This document shows positions 21,140-32,018 of a stretch of 64,000 bases of DNA, in pieces. This stretch comes from Paenibacillus glucanolyticus NBRC 15330 (GTDB lineage Bacteria > Bacillota > Bacilli > Paenibacillales > Paenibacillaceae): positions 1 through 64,000 of the forward strand of contig NZ_BIMC01000003.1 in assembly GCF_004000885.1 (NCBI RefSeq), written 5' to 3'. How positions within the stretch are numbered: the first letter of the stretch is position 1; every line of letters starts with the position of its first letter. The position numbers and the translations under genes are program-made. The notes beneath the pieces are model-generated. The model was not told the DNA's origin, did no database searches, and was given only the letters and a program-made list of their open reading frames with translations.

Positions 21140-22516
21140 ATGTTCAGTGATACTATTGCAGCTATTTCTACAGCAGTCGGCGAAGGTGGAATAGCCATTA
21201 TTCGTGTTAGCGGACCGGATGCTGTTCAAGAAGTGGAACGTATATTCAAAAGCAAAAACAAATTAACGCAGGTGGACTCCCATACCGTACATTATGGTCA
21301 TATTGCTGATCCGAAGACAGGAGAGAACCTGGAAGAGGTGCTCGTGACCGTTATGCGTGCTCCCCGGTCCTTCACGACGGAGGATGTAGTGGAGATTAGT
21401 GCTCATGGCGGGGTGATCTCCGTAAAGCGTGTGATGGATCTGTTGCTTCTATTAAACATTCGCTTGGCGGAGCCGGGCGAATTTACGAAGCGGGCCTTCT
21501 TAAATGGCCGGATTGACCTGTCCCAGGCCGAGGCCGTTATGGACCTGATTCGTTCGAAATCGGATCGTGCCTTCTCGGTTGCTCTAAAGCAGGTTGAAGG
21601 AACGCTATCCCGCAAGATCAACGAGCTTCGTCACACTCTTGTAGAGACACTGGCCCATATCGAAGTGAATATCGATTATCCTGAGCATGATGTGGAATCA
21701 CTCACCTCGGAGTTCATTAAGGAGAAAAGCCAGCAGGTGATGCATGAGATTGATAAGCTGCTGAAGACTGCACAAGAAGGGAAAATCCTGCGTGAAGGAA
21801 TTACGACGGCTATCATCGGCCGTCCCAACGTAGGCAAATCCTCGCTCTTGAATACACTTGCCCAGGATAATCGGGCGATTGTCACGGATATTCCGGGAAC
21901 TACGCGAGATGTTATCGAGGAATTTGTCACGATTAACAACATTCCATTAAAGCTGCTGGATACCGCAGGGATTCGGGAGACGATGGATGTGGTAGAGCAG
22001 ATTGGCGTTGAGAGATCCAAGCATGCGGTAAACGAAGCGGACCTAATTCTACTCGTACTGAATGCCAGCGAACCACTACATCAGGATGAACTGGAATTGA
22101 TGGAACAAATACGCGGTAGACAATGCATTGTCATTATGAATAAAATGGACTTACCGTCCCAACTCGATCTGGACATTCTGCATCGGTACTACCCTGAGGA
22201 ATTGATTGTTCCGATGTCTGTGAAGGCAGAAGAAGGTATCGACCGGCTGGAAGAAGCCATATCGAATTTGTTCTTCAGCGGCCAGATTGAAGGTGGGGAT
22301 CTGACCTATGTAAGCAATGTGCGCCATATTGCCTTGTTGAAGAAATCCAAGCAGTCACTTCAGGATGCTTACGATGCGGCGGAACAGCTTATTCCGATTG
22401 ATATGATACAGATTGATGTCAGAATGGCCTGGGAGCAGTTAAGCGAGATACTGGGCGAAGCGGTTGGTGATTCGCTCATCGATCAGATTTTTTCACAATT
22501 TTGCTTGGGTAAATAA
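21140..22516 (+). CDS. mnmE: tRNA modification GTPase MnmE
   Basis: 458-aa GTPase that with MnmG makes the cmnm5 modification at wobble U34. It has the N-terminal formyl-THF-binding domain ([19 protein letters not shown]), G1 GRPNVGKS, G3 DTAGIR, G4 NKMD, and the C-terminal FCLGK tail whose Cys is conserved. ATG 21140 is chosen (GAGGTGAAGGA upstream), giving the usual family length; the frame stays open 23 codons further. Confidence 0.97.
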   Translation: MFSDTIAAISTAVGEGGIAIIRVSGPDAVQEVERIFKSKNKLTQVDSHTVHYGHIADPKTGENLEEVLVTVMRAPRSFTTEDVVEISAHGGVISVKRVMDLLLLLNIRLAEPGEFTKRAFLNGRIDLSQAEAVMDLIRSKSDRAFSVALKQVEGTLSRKINELRHTLVETLAHIEVNIDYPEHDVESLTSEFIKEKSQQVMHEIDKLLKTAQEGKILREGITTAIIGRPNVGKSSLLNTLAQDNRAIVTDIPGTTRDVIEEFVTINNIPLKLLDTAGIRETMDVVEQIGVERSKHAVNEADLILLVLNASEPLHQDELELMEQIRGRQCIVIMNKMDLPSQLDLDILHRYYPEELIVPMSVKAEEGIDRLEEAISNLFFSGQIEGGDLTYVSNVRHIALLKKSKQSLQDAYDAAEQLIPIDMIQIDVRMAWEQLSEILGEAVGDSLIDQIFSQFCLGK

Positions 22517-22625
22517 GCAAGCAGGTTTACTATATAGAGGTGAGATTCGTTTTGAATTTTCAGGGATATCCGCAAGGGTGCCCTAGATTACGTATATAAC
22601 ACATTTTAGAACAGGAGGGTGAGCT

Positions 22626-24512
22626 ATGAGTTATATGGGTGGCACTTATGACGTAATTGTCGTGGGTGCGGGTCATGCCGGCTGTGAGGCTGCACTGGCA
22701 TCTGCACGTATGGGTGCCGAAACGTTAATGGTTACGATCAATTTGGATATGGTTGCTTTTATGCCTTGTAACCCGTCCATCGGGGGTCCTGCAAAAGGAC
22801 ATGTCGTGCGCGAAATCGACGCATTGGGTGGAGAGATGGGACGCAACATCGATAAAACCTTCATCCAGATGCGGATGCTGAATACGGGAAAAGGTCCGGC
22901 CGTTCACGCGCTGCGTGCTCAAGCCGATAAATTTTCTTATCAGCATACGATGAAAGAAACGATGGAGAAGGAAGAGAAGCTTACGCTTCGTCAGGGTATG
23001 GTAGACCAGCTCATCGTTGAGGATGGAGTGTGTGTGGGCATCCTGACCCAGACAGGTACAGAATATCGTGCGAAGGCTGTTGTGCTGACTACCGGTACGT
23101 ACCTGCGCGGTAAAGTCATTATGGGTGAACTCATGTATGAGAGTGGCCCGAACAATCAACAGCCATCGGTTAAACTTGCGCATAACCTGCGTGAGCTTGG
23201 ATTCGATCTCGTTCGGTTCAAGACGGGAACGCCACCGCGTGTTCACAAGGACACCATCGACTTCTCCAAGACCGAAATTCAGCCTGGGGATGACAAACCG
23301 AAGTTTTTCTCTTATGAAACAAAATCCTCCGATAATGAGCAGCTTCCATGCTGGCTGACGTATACATCGGTGGACACACATCAGATCATTAATGATAATC
23401 TTCACCGTGCTCCTATGTTCTCGGGCATTATTGAAGGAACGGGACCACGTTATTGCCCGTCCATTGAGGACAAAATCGTTCGTTTTGCCGACAAACCGAA
23501 ACATCAGATTTTTCTTGAGCCTGAAGGTAAAAACACAAAGGAATACTATGTGCAAGGACTCTCCACCAGCTTGCCTGAGGATGTGCAGCTTGCGGTCCTT
23601 CGTTCCATTCCGGGCATGGAAAAGGTTGAAATGATGCGCAATGGCTATGCCATCGAGTACGATGCGATGGTGCCAACGCAGCTGTGGCCATCCCTGGAAA
23701 CGAAAAAGCTGCCGGGCCTGTTTACAGCCGGTCAGATCAATGGAACCTCGGGTTATGAGGAAGCTGCAGGTCAGGGTATTATGGCTGGTATCAATGCAGC
23801 ACGTAAAGTGCAAGACAAAGAGCCTGTCGTTCTGGATCGTTCACAAGGCTACATCGGGGTATTGATCGATGATTTGGTAACCAAAGGAACGAATGAGCCT
23901 TACCGTTTGCTTACTTCCCGTGCCGAATATCGTTTGCTGCTTCGTCATGATAATGCGGATCTGCGTCTCACCGAAATCGGTCATGACATCGGACTGATCT
24001 CGGCAGAACGTTATGCTAAATTCCTTCAGAAGAAGCAGTTGGTAGAGCAGGAGATCGAGCGTCTTCGTCAAGCGAAGGTGAAGCCGGTTGAGGTGAATGC
24101 TACGCTTGAAGCAGCCGGTTCTGCACCGATTGTGGATGGAAGCAATCTGCTGACAATCCTTCGTCGTCCGGAAGTATCGTTTGCGATGATCGAGTCGCTT
24201 TCACCATCTCCATATGATCTGGATGAGGATATGAAGGAGCAGGTAGAAATTCAAATTAAATATGCGGGTTATATTGAGAAACAGCTGGGTCATGTAGAGA
24301 AACTGCAAAAGATGGAGAAGAAGCGCATTCCGGAAGATATCGTATATGACGACATTAACGGATTGGCTATGGAGGCTCGGCAGAAGCTGAACAAGATCCG
24401 TCCAATCTCCATCGGTCAAGCATCGCGGATCGCGGGTGTAACACCAGCGGATATTTCGATACTTCTCGTTTACCTGGAGCACTACAACCGGGTGACCGCA
24501 GCGAAAGGATAA
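22626..24512 (+). CDS. mnmG: tRNA uridine-5-carboxymethylaminomethyl modification enzyme MnmG
   Basis: 628-aa FAD protein, partner of MnmE. The N-terminal dinucleotide fold [12 protein letters not shown], the conserved [11 protein letters not shown] segment and the C-terminal helical domain ([21 protein letters not shown]) are all present. AGGAGG lies just upstream of ATG 22626. It is 109 bp after mnmE and 3 bp before rsmG. Confidence 0.97.
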   Translation: MSYMGGTYDVIVVGAGHAGCEAALASARMGAETLMVTINLDMVAFMPCNPSIGGPAKGHVVREIDALGGEMGRNIDKTFIQMRMLNTGKGPAVHALRAQADKFSYQHTMKETMEKEEKLTLRQGMVDQLIVEDGVCVGILTQTGTEYRAKAVVLTTGTYLRGKVIMGELMYESGPNNQQPSVKLAHNLRELGFDLVRFKTGTPPRVHKDTIDFSKTEIQPGDDKPKFFSYETKSSDNEQLPCWLTYTSVDTHQIINDNLHRAPMFSGIIEGTGPRYCPSIEDKIVRFADKPKHQIFLEPEGKNTKEYYVQGLSTSLPEDVQLAVLRSIPGMEKVEMMRNGYAIEYDAMVPTQLWPSLETKKLPGLFTAGQINGTSGYEEAAGQGIMAGINAARKVQDKEPVVLDRSQGYIGVLIDDLVTKGTNEPYRLLTSRAEYRLLLRHDNADLRLTEIGHDIGLISAERYAKFLQKKQLVEQEIERLRQAKVKPVEVNATLEAAGSAPIVDGSNLLTILRRPEVSFAMIESLSPSPYDLDEDMKEQVEIQIKYAGYIEKQLGHVEKLQKMEKKRIPEDIVYDDINGLAMEARQKLNKIRPISIGQASRIAGVTPADISILLVYLEHYNRVTAAKG

Positions 24513-24515
24513 GGA

Positions 24516-25238
24516 ATGGACAACATTCAGAAAGCTTTTGTTGACCGGCTCGGAGAGCACGGGATCACGATAGATGAGAAACAGCTTCAGCAGTTCGAGA
24601 TGTATTATGAAGTACTGGTAGAGTGGAATGAAAAAATGAATTTGACGGGGATTACGGAGCGGGAGCAGGTTTATACGAAGCATTTTTACGATTCGGTAAC
24701 GCTTGCCTTTTATGTGGATATGAGCAAGATTGGCAGTATGGCGGATATCGGATCAGGAGCTGGCTTCCCGGGTATCCCTCTGAAAATATGCTTTCCGCAT
24801 ATTAAGCTGACGATAGTAGATTCACTGAACAAACGAATTACGTTCCTTAAGTTTGTTGTGGACACCCTTGGTCTATCCAGCGTTGAACTGATCCATGGTC
24901 GTGCGGAGGAAGTTGCCCGTAAGCAGGGGTACCGTGATGGCTTCGACCTGGTGACGGCAAGAGCGGTAGCCAGAATGGCTGTGCTGAATGAGTTCTGCTT
25001 GCCTTTCACCAAGGTAGGAGGACGTTTTGCGGCGATGAAGGGCAGTGACCCTGCTGAAGAGGTGAAGGAGTCTGCTAGAAGCCTGAAAGAGCTCAGAGGG
25101 GCGCTGAATAAGGTGCATTCGTTCTCCTTGCCTGTAGAGGAGTCTGATCGGCACATTGTGGTCATCGATAAAAAGGGTGCCACACCTTCCAAATATCCTC
25201 GCAAGGCAGGTACGGCAGCGAAAACACCAATTATATAA
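24516..25238 (+). CDS. rsmG: 16S rRNA m7G527 methyltransferase RsmG
   Basis: 240-aa SAM-dependent methyltransferase (GidB). The SAM motif ADIGSGAGFPGIPLKI and the fold motif DLVTARAVA are present. It is coupled to mnmG (3-bp gap) as in most bacteria. Confidence 0.96.
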   Translation: MDNIQKAFVDRLGEHGITIDEKQLQQFEMYYEVLVEWNEKMNLTGITEREQVYTKHFYDSVTLAFYVDMSKIGSMADIGSGAGFPGIPLKICFPHIKLTIVDSLNKRITFLKFVVDTLGLSSVELIHGRAEEVARKQGYRDGFDLVTARAVARMAVLNEFCLPFTKVGGRFAAMKGSDPAEEVKESARSLKELRGALNKVHSFSLPVEESDRHIVVIDKKGATPSKYPRKAGTAAKTPII

Positions 25239-25277
25239 TCTACTTCTCTTCTTTAGAAGGGAAGTCATAGTAGAGAT

Positions 25278-25304
25278 GGACTCGATGGAGTCCTTCTTTT
25301 TTTT
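25278..25304 (+). terminator. mnmE-mnmG-rsmG terminator
   Basis: GGACTC (25278-25283) pairs with GAGTCC (25288-25293) around GATG, followed by CTTC and T8. Confidence 0.75.
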
Positions 25305-26531
25305 ATGAGTAGGGTAGGGTTGCCTCCATAAGGGTGAGAAACTCGAGCGATAGCTTTCTATCAGAGCTTCTTAAAAGCATGAGATTACGAATTTGCTAGT
25401 AGGCTTTTGTGTGAGGTATTGGATTTGTGTAAAAGGCAGCTTCATTTTTTTGAAATGGGAGTAATGAATGTTGTTTGCTCTTACGATAGGCTGAGTATCA
25501 TGATGACATTCGTATTTCTATTCCGGTTGAATCTTGGATAGGATGGAATTGTTCCTATGGATATATACGTTAAAATAAGAGAATGTTTCACGTGAAACAT
25601 CCCAGAAGATTTATAAATTAAAACAGTCTCTTTTTTACACAGTTGCTGATACTTGAATGAAAGCCTCTTTACTACCAGTGCAAGAACAAAATCAGGTTAG
25701 AGGGTTGCTGGACTCGCAAACATTACCTGATAGTGTTTTCTCCGAAATTTTGAACCTGGGTGGGTCCATTCCGGGGTACAGATACAGATTAAGACGTAAT
25801 TCTATTGGTATATCCCACAATCATTCTGACAACTCATATCCCATGAAGCATCATAGGAGTGTAGATTTATCTACCATTCTTATTTTGGAAGTCAAAAGTT
25901 TGGAACTGTGCACAAATCATGTATAAACCAAGCGAGAAATGCAGGAAAAAAGGTGATATTGGAGAATAGAGTTATAGGACAAAAAGTGGTAGAATAGAAT
26001 CGTAGTATCCATTTGAGCAGATGGGCGATTCTGCCCGTTCTTTGATGGGATGAAAGAGTATAAATCCTGGTTTGGTCACTTTTCCATCCTTGCTTCGTGC
26101 AGTCTTCATTAGAGAACTTGCGACTGCTGTTATTTGGAAGTTCCATGTCACCCAAGGGGACAGTGGTCTCTTACGAAGTAGAACTAATATATACAACTTG
26201 TGAGATATCGAAAGTTAGACAACATCATGCTATGGCCTCCTGATATATCTCTCAAGAAGCAACCGCTTCATGCAGCGGGGTTTGATCAGAGAAATGCGGT
26301 CTCGCCATTAGGGCTTATTCTCTAATCAGCATGAAATCTGTTTTTGCAGGGAAATGCCTGGCTCCACAGTGGAATCTAGCACCATGACAGCTTGGAAATT
26401 GCTATATCTAAAATGGGCGCTAGATTCATAAGGAGTTACCTCACATTGTGGTTGTCCAATCGCTTATACCGATTCCGGGAGTTTCCGGAGGCTCATCCGT
26501 GCTATCATGAAATTAGGTGGTAATATACGGA
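25305..26531. other. Long gene-free gap before noc
   Basis: About 1.2 kb between the rsmG terminator and noc. It contains a perfect parS site and several short open frames (for example 25657-25926) that lack ribosome sites and recognisable products. I see no supportable gene. Confidence 0.6.
25584..25599. promoter_or_regulatory. parS: parS site (intergenic)
   Basis: TGTTTCACGTGAAACA, a perfect 16-bp palindrome matching the ParB/Spo0J binding consensus. It lies 0.9 kb before noc and about 14 kb from the oriC unwinding site, so ParB would load here to organise origin segregation. Confidence 0.95.
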
Positions 26532-27350
26532 ATGAAAGAACAATTTTCGAGATTGTTTGGCTTAGCGGCAGAGCGGAACCAAGGGGATGAAGTGAAACAA
26601 ATCCCGGTAAACGAGATTGTCAGCAGCCCATACCAGCCACGGACGATTTTTGATGATGATAAGATTGATGAGCTGCTCCAGACGATTAAAACCCATGGGG
26701 TCATCCAGCCTATCGTCGTTCGTGTCCGTAATGGCGTGTATGAGATCATTGCAGGGGAACGCCGCTGGCGTGCGGTTAAGAAGCTGGGTCTGGACACGAT
26801 TCCGGCCATTGTTCGGGAGTTCAACGATTCACAGGCGGCATCGATTGCGTTAATCGAGAATTTGCAGCGTGAAGGACTGACTTCGATTGAAGAAGCTGTT
26901 GCTTATCAAAAGCTGATAGATCTTCACCAATTAACACAGGAAAGCCTGGCACAGCGATTAGGCAAGAGCCAATCGACCATTGCCAACAAGATCCGTCTGC
27001 TGCAGCTACCGGAAGCAGTCAAGCTTGCACTGATGGAACGTAAAGTGACGGAACGCCATGCTCGTGCATTGCTTTCATTGGATAATGAAGAAACCCAGCT
27101 CAAGGTGCTGGATGAGATCATAACCAAAGAGCTGAATGTGAAACAGACGGAGGCTCGTATCGCCTTCTATAAAGAAGTAACTACGATGAAGAAATCCAAG
27201 CGCATATCCTACAGTAAGGATGTTCGTTTGGCCCTGAACACGATTCGTCAATCGATTGACATGGTCTCAGGTTCCGGAATGGCTATCAAAACAACAGAGA
27301 ATGATCATGAAGATCATTATGAAATCGTTATAAAAATACCTAAACGTTAA
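26532..27350 (+). CDS. noc: Nucleoid occlusion protein Noc
   Basis: 272-aa ParB-family protein. It has an N-terminal membrane-targeting helix ([14 protein letters not shown]), the CTPase/ParB motifs SPYQPR, GERRWRA and ENLQREGL, and a HTH ([19 protein letters not shown]). The amphipathic N-terminus and the place upstream of parA-parB distinguish Noc from Spo0J. ATG 26532 follows AGGTGG; the frame opens at a GTG five codons earlier. Noc blocks FtsZ assembly over the chromosome. Confidence 0.92.
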   Translation: MKEQFSRLFGLAAERNQGDEVKQIPVNEIVSSPYQPRTIFDDDKIDELLQTIKTHGVIQPIVVRVRNGVYEIIAGERRWRAVKKLGLDTIPAIVREFNDSQAASIALIENLQREGLTSIEEAVAYQKLIDLHQLTQESLAQRLGKSQSTIANKIRLLQLPEAVKLALMERKVTERHARALLSLDNEETQLKVLDEIITKELNVKQTEARIAFYKEVTTMKKSKRISYSKDVRLALNTIRQSIDMVSGSGMAIKTTENDHEDHYEIVIKIPKR

Positions 27351-27361
27351 GATATGGTGTG

Positions 27362-27387
27362 AAGCGGTATACATCGTACCGCTTTTT
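27362..27387 (+). terminator. noc terminator
   Basis: 8-bp stem AAGCGGTA/TACCGCTT with a 7-nt loop, then T-rich sequence, 11 bp after the noc stop. The following 254 bp before parA contain no gene. Confidence 0.75.
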
Positions 27388-27641
27388 CTGTTGACCGAGG
27401 AGGGGAGATACCTCATTCAATTGAAATTCTCTTAACTCTCTTCGGCAGGCAGAGTCATATAGGTTTATTCTTACTTACAGATGAGAAACACGTGATTAAT
27501 ATTGTTGCTCATTTTCATCGGCGCTATATCCTGGAGCATTCCGGTACATGGGGATTGTTCACATATTTTATGTACAGCTAATTTGCTGTATACATCTATT
27601 GCGACTACTTAGAAGAGTCTTCCTACATTGAGGTGAAATGA

Positions 27642-28403
27642 GTGTCAAAGATAATTGCCATAGCAAATCAAAAGGGCGGTGTCGGCAAAACGACGACTTC
27701 CGTCAATCTGGGAGCTGGATTGGCTTCGCTAGGCAAACGGGTGCTTTTGGTGGATATAGACCCCCAAGGAAACACAACGAGTGGGGTTGGCATTAATAAA
27801 GCCGATGTTGCAAACTGCATTTATGATATTATCATCAACGAAGTACACCCGAAAGACGCCATCTGTGGGACAAACATAGAAGGTCTGGACATCATTCCGG
27901 CTACCATTCAACTGGCTGGTGCTGAGATTGAGCTTGTTCCTACGATCTCCCGTGAAGTGCGTTTGAAAAAATCACTTCAATTAATCAAGCCCCAGTATGA
28001 TTATATTTTGATAGATTGTCCTCCGTCGCTAGGCATTCTAACAATCAATTCTTTGACTGCGGCCGATTCCGTTATCATTCCGATTCAATGCGAGTATTAC
28101 GCTCTGGAAGGTTTGAGTCAGCTGCTGAATACGGTACGTCTAGTTCAGAAACATCTGAATACATCCCTCAAGATTGAGGGTGTATTGTTAACCATGCTGG
28201 ACGCGCGCACCAACCTGGGCATTCAGGTGATTGAAGAAGTGAAGAAGTATTTTCAGGAAAAAGTGTACAGAACGATTATTCCGAGAAATGTTCGTTTGAG
28301 TGAGGCGCCGTCTCATGGACAGTCGATCATCACCTATGATCCCCGTTCAAAGGGAGCGGAAGTATACTTGGAGCTGGCAAAGGAAGTGATCTCGTATGAG
28401 TAA
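27642..28403 (+). CDS. parA: Chromosome partition ATPase ParA/Soj
   Basis: 253-aa deviant Walker ATPase: QKGGVGKTT (residues 10-18), the DPQGN switch and Walker B YILIDCPPSLG. It acts with ParB in origin segregation and regulates DnaA. GTG 27642 has GAGGTGA upstream. The end overlaps parB by 8 bp. Confidence 0.96.
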   Translation: MSKIIAIANQKGGVGKTTTSVNLGAGLASLGKRVLLVDIDPQGNTTSGVGINKADVANCIYDIIINEVHPKDAICGTNIEGLDIIPATIQLAGAEIELVPTISREVRLKKSLQLIKPQYDYILIDCPPSLGILTINSLTAADSVIIPIQCEYYALEGLSQLLNTVRLVQKHLNTSLKIEGVLLTMLDARTNLGIQVIEEVKKYFQEKVYRTIIPRNVRLSEAPSHGQSIITYDPRSKGAEVYLELAKEVISYE

Positions 28404-29235
28404 ACGTTTGGGAAAAGGGCTGGATGCGCTTATTCCTTCTTTGTCTATTCATGATGATGACAAGGTAGTGGAAATTCCGCTCAGTCAATTGCGAGCGAAC
28501 CCGTATCAGCCGCGCAAGACATTTAACGATGAAGCGATCCAGGAGCTGGCAGAGTCGATTCGTCAGCATGGCGTAATTCAGCCGATTATCGTTCGGAGTG
28601 TGCTGAAAGGGTATGAGATTATTGCCGGGGAGCGCAGATTCCGGGCGTCTCAGTATTGTGGAAAAGCTACAGTTCCAGCGGTGGTTCGTTCTTTTAGCGA
28701 TCAACAGGTAATGGAAATTGCCCTTATTGAGAACTTGCAGCGTGAGAATCTGAATGCCATGGAAATTGCGGTGGCCTACCAGGGACTAATGGAACAATTT
28801 TCCTTAACGCAGGAAGAACTGTCTCTGAAGGTGGGTAAGTCTCGCTCTCACATCGCTAACTTTTTACGGTTGCTATCTCTACCGGAAGAAGTGAAGGAAA
28901 ATGTTTCACGTGGAACATTATCCATGGGTCATGCTCGAGCGATCGTTGGAATTAAGGATCCGATCCTTGTTAAACAATTAGCGAAGCAATGTGTGGAACA
29001 AGAGTGGAGCGTTCGTGAACTAGAGGAAGCGGTTAAGAATTTGGATCGCAAGCCTGCCGACAAAGCGAAGGCGAAAGTGAAAAAGCGAGATCCTTATATT
29101 GACCATCTGGAAGAGGATTTGAGAGAGCGATTTAAAACAACGGTGAAAATTAAGCACAATAAAGACAAAGGGAAGATTGAGCTTAACTACTATAGTAGAC
29201 AGGATCTGGAACGACTGCTGGAGCTCCTTCAATAA
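28396..29235 (+). CDS. parB: Chromosome partition CTPase ParB/Spo0J
   Basis: 279-aa ParB. NPYQPR, GERRFRA and ENLQREN form the CTP-binding region. The HTH (LSLKVGKSRSHIANFLRL) reads parS and the C-terminus is a dimerisation domain. A parS site lies inside the gene at 28902-28917, as in B. subtilis spo0J. Confidence 0.96.
   Translation: MSKRLGKGLDALIPSLSIHDDDKVVEIPLSQLRANPYQPRKTFNDEAIQELAESIRQHGVIQPIIVRSVLKGYEIIAGERRFRASQYCGKATVPAVVRSFSDQQVMEIALIENLQRENLNAMEIAVAYQGLMEQFSLTQEELSLKVGKSRSHIANFLRLLSLPEEVKENVSRGTLSMGHARAIVGIKDPILVKQLAKQCVEQEWSVRELEEAVKNLDRKPADKAKAKVKKRDPYIDHLEEDLRERFKTTVKIKHNKDKGKIELNYYSRQDLERLLELLQ
28902..28917. promoter_or_regulatory. parS: parS site inside parB
   Basis: TGTTTCACGTGGAACA; its reverse complement TGTTCCACGTGAAACA matches the parS consensus. 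The coding sequence here reads ...NVSRGTL, so the site is embedded in the HTH-proximal part of parB. Confidence 0.9.
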
Positions 29236-29327
29236 TAGATGAAGGTTGTTAGTGAAGAGGGCTCTAGCACGAGTGGGATAGGTTATAGTGTGACGGATTG
29301 AAAAGCAAACCAGAGTGATTAAAAACC

Positions 29328-29375
29328 AAAGACATGTCGACGTTCCTGTATGGGAATGAGATATGTCTTTATTTA
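29328..29375 (+). terminator. Possible parAB terminator
   Basis: Arms AAAGACAT (29328-29335) and ATGTCTTT (29363-29370) with an inner imperfect helix, followed by ATTT. The T tract is short. Confidence 0.45.
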
Positions 29376-29478
29376 ACTGAATGTGCATGGTGACAGGGAT
29401 GTGAGTGTACTACAATGTGTCGATGTTTGACCATGTATTATAAGGCATCCATTATAGAAGAGATGAAGGGGAAACATC

Positions 29479-30627
29479 ATGGACCCGATCGTTTATCTGG
29501 ATCATGCGGCTACTTCATGGCCCAAACCTCCTGAGGTGTTTGAGGCCATGAGGAAGGCGATGGAAGACGCTGCAGCTAATCCGGGACGGGGCAGTCACCG
29601 GATGGCCGTGAAAGCTTCCCGTGTGCTATACGGGACTCGGAAGACACTTGCGAATATCTTCGGGGTGAAGAACCCTAATGATATCGCACTAACCTCGAAT
29701 ACAACCGAAGCGCTGAATTTAGCAATCAAAGGATATTTGCATGAAGGAGATCATGTGATTGCTACGATGATTGAACACAATTCGGTGCGAAGACCTTTGG
29801 AATATTTAAAACGCACACGAGGACTACAAGTGGATTATGTCCCCGTGGATGAGGAAGGTCATCTGGATTTACGACTAATTGAGGGTGCGTTTCGTTCTAA
29901 TACCAGGTTGGTTGTATGCAGTCACAGTTCCAATTTGCTCGGCTCTATTGTTCCTCTATATGAACTGGGAGACATAGTGAAGAGGAAAGGTGCTGTACTG
30001 CTCGTAGATGCCGCTCAGAGTGCGGGCATGTTGGATATCAACGTGGAGGACATGCATATTGGTATGCTGGCTTTTCCGGGACATAAAGGGCTTCTTGGAC
30101 CACAAGGAACGGGCGGGTTGTATATCTCACCAAATATTGATCTGGAACCCTTAATGCATGGAGGTACAGGAAGCCAATCGGAAGCGATTGAGCAGCCGAC
30201 GGTGCGTCCGGATCGATATGAGGCAGGAACACCTAATACGGTGGGATATGCAGGGTTGCAAGCAGGAGTGGAGAAGGTGCTGGAATGGACGCCGCAGCAT
30301 ATCTACCGGCATGAATGGGAGTTAACGCAATATATGATGGAGGGTCTGCAAGAGGTAAGAGATCTTCGCTTACTCGGACCAGCTTTAGGAAAAGCGCGAA
30401 CGGGCATTGTAGCGTTTGTGTCAGAAAGGTACAGTGCATCGGAGCTTTCGTTTCGACTGGACCGGGAGTATGGGATTGCCGTGCGTGCCGGTTATCATTG
30501 CACACCGCTTGCACATATGGCATCGGGAACGGAAAAGACCGGTGCAGTCAGAGCCAGTGTAGGTATTTCCACACGCCGTGATGAGATTGATCTGATGAGA
30601 AGAGCTATTGCAGAAATTCACAGTTAA
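29479..30627 (+). CDS. Aminotransferase class V, cysteine desulfurase-like
   Basis: 382-aa PLP enzyme of the NifS/Csd fold. PLP Lys is K203 in PGHKGLLGPQGTG, with ring-stacking His100, Asp177 and Gln180. A Cys at 341 in GYHCTPLAH occupies the active-site loop, consistent with cysteine desulfurase activity. ATG 29479 follows AAGGGG. I place it in the family of desulfurase-like proteins found near parB and yyaC in Paenibacilli. No Fe-S scaffold gene is adjacent, so the sulfur acceptor is unknown. The DUF3343 gene 1.4 kb away is annotated elsewhere as a possible Se/S carrier, a possible link. Confidence 0.85.
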   Translation: MDPIVYLDHAATSWPKPPEVFEAMRKAMEDAAANPGRGSHRMAVKASRVLYGTRKTLANIFGVKNPNDIALTSNTTEALNLAIKGYLHEGDHVIATMIEHNSVRRPLEYLKRTRGLQVDYVPVDEEGHLDLRLIEGAFRSNTRLVVCSHSSNLLGSIVPLYELGDIVKRKGAVLLVDAAQSAGMLDINVEDMHIGMLAFPGHKGLLGPQGTGGLYISPNIDLEPLMHGGTGSQSEAIEQPTVRPDRYEAGTPNTVGYAGLQAGVEKVLEWTPQHIYRHEWELTQYMMEGLQEVRDLRLLGPALGKARTGIVAFVSERYSASELSFRLDREYGIAVRAGYHCTPLAHMASGTEKTGAVRASVGISTRRDEIDLMRRAIAEIHS

Positions 30628-30665
30628 ACGATTAGATCAAGATGGAGAAGAGGAAGGAAGAAAGC

Positions 30666-31166
30666 ATGTCTGAATTAAATGAATTGATCATGGAGCAGCT
30701 TCATTGGTTTGTCGTCGGAATGATCATGATCATCTTGATCTTATGGATAACGATAATGGTTCAAGGGGCAAAACTGCGAAAAATGAGGCGTCGATACGAT
30801 GCGATGATGGCAGGCAGCGGGGTAGAGGATATTGAAAGCCTGTTGGTCCAGTTGAAAATTCAAATGGATGAAATTGAAGAGGGACATGCCAGTCACCAAA
30901 AAATGCTGGATACGATCAGCAGCAGCATAAAAGGGATGAAGTCCAAGGTGGGCATCGTCCGATACAATGCATTTGGTGAACGAGGGAACGAAATGAGCTT
31001 CTCCCTGGCTATTCTCAGTGAACAAGAGGAAGGGATTGTTCTGACCGGCCTGCATAACCGGGAGAGCTCCTATGTGTACGCTAAACCATTGAAGGATGGA
31101 CAGTCTAAATACCCATTGTCTCCGGAGGAAAAAGAGGCCGTTACTCTTGCGCTGCAAGAAGGGTAG
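30666..31166 (+). CDS. DUF4446 family membrane-anchored protein
   Basis: 166-aa protein with one N-terminal transmembrane segment (about residues 12-32, WFVVGMIMIILILWITIMV). A coiled-coil stretch follows (SLLVQLKIQMDEIEEGHASH), then a soluble domain with IVRYNAFGERGNEMSFSLA, the DUF4446 signature. ATG 30666 is chosen with AAGGA upstream. Function unknown. The 3' end overlaps convergent yyaC by 26 bp. Confidence 0.85.
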   Translation: MSELNELIMEQLHWFVVGMIMIILILWITIMVQGAKLRKMRRRYDAMMAGSGVEDIESLLVQLKIQMDEIEEGHASHQKMLDTISSSIKGMKSKVGIVRYNAFGERGNEMSFSLAILSEQEEGIVLTGLHNRESSYVYAKPLKDGQSKYPLSPEEKEAVTLALQEG

Positions 31167-31746
31167 AGCGGTTCCACTCTTTGATACCGGCAAAAAGACA
31201 GGTTGCAATGATATCAGATAACCGCATGACCAAGCTCAAGCGTGTGTTCTGCAATACAAAGTACTCCATAAAGCCGCCGACATTGACGATACCCGTTACA
31301 TGGATATCGCCGACCGGCGGTAATTCTTTATGTACACCGGCTCCAGGCTTGAGAGGTCCGTCGGATACCTGAATAGAGCCTACACTTGATGATTGACCCA
31401 GACAGGCATCAATTCCGATCACAAAGGGGTTATCATATTTTTCATGAATAGCAGTCAGGGTATCCTTAAGATTCATAGCGTGGACAGGCTCGTCCAGTGT
31501 TCCATACAGATGGAACAGGGGGCTGTTATAACGGGCAAGAGATGTGCCAACCAGAGGGCCCAGGCAATCACCCGTAGAGCGATCGGTACCGATGCAGACA
31601 ATGACAAGCGGACGATGCTGAATACGAGCGTCAGAAAGATGGAAGAGCAGGCGATGTATAATAGCAGAATGGATGTTAGGGTCCGTATGTGGTATTTTTA
31701 AGCTTGAAGCCTCCGGGCGAGACGTGATTTTAGATAGACGGTTCAT
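31141..31746 (-). CDS. yyaC: Spore protease YyaC
   Basis: 201-aa YyaC family protein. Conserved segments are VCIGTDRSTGDCLGPLVG, LDEPVHAMNL and GIDACLG. The family is related to the GPR-type germination protease fold and is expressed in sporulation in B. subtilis. The gene is on the minus strand, convergent with DUF4446. The 272-bp gap upstream to DUF3343 shows no gene. It supports an endospore-forming host. Confidence 0.9.
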   Translation of the reverse strand: MNRLSKITSRPEASSLKIPHTDPNIHSAIIHRLLFHLSDARIQHRPLVIVCIGTDRSTGDCLGPLVGTSLARYNSPLFHLYGTLDEPVHAMNLKDTLTAIHEKYDNPFVIGIDACLGQSSSVGSIQVSDGPLKPGAGVHKELPPVGDIHVTGIVNVGGFMEYFVLQNTRLSLVMRLSDIIATCLFAGIKEWNRSTLLAAQE

Positions 31747-32018
31747 AGAATCTTCCTTTCGTCTGCATTTGGTAGTATCAGTATATGGATGAAAGACCGT
31801 TTTTATACTTTGGGATTTGCTTAAAATGTGATTTGGTGTTCATTTCAGACAGCTTCCTAGCTTAAAGAAAGAGGATGAGCCAGTCTTTACGGCTTTATAC
31901 GGGTTTATATGAATAAGCTGAACTTTTTAACAGTTTATATAAAACTCTTATTATTAGGTCATGATGTTAAATAAGCATATTAATAGAAACGATAGGCATG
32001 ATGGAGGAGGATGGAACA

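Noticed and set aside
22725..23813. 362-codon open frame opposite mnmG
   Set aside because: Shadow of mnmG in the complementary strand; low-complexity His/Arg/Leu composition.
25657..25926. 89-codon frame in the gap before noc
   Set aside because: No ribosome site and no recognisable product; flanking gap is otherwise non-coding.
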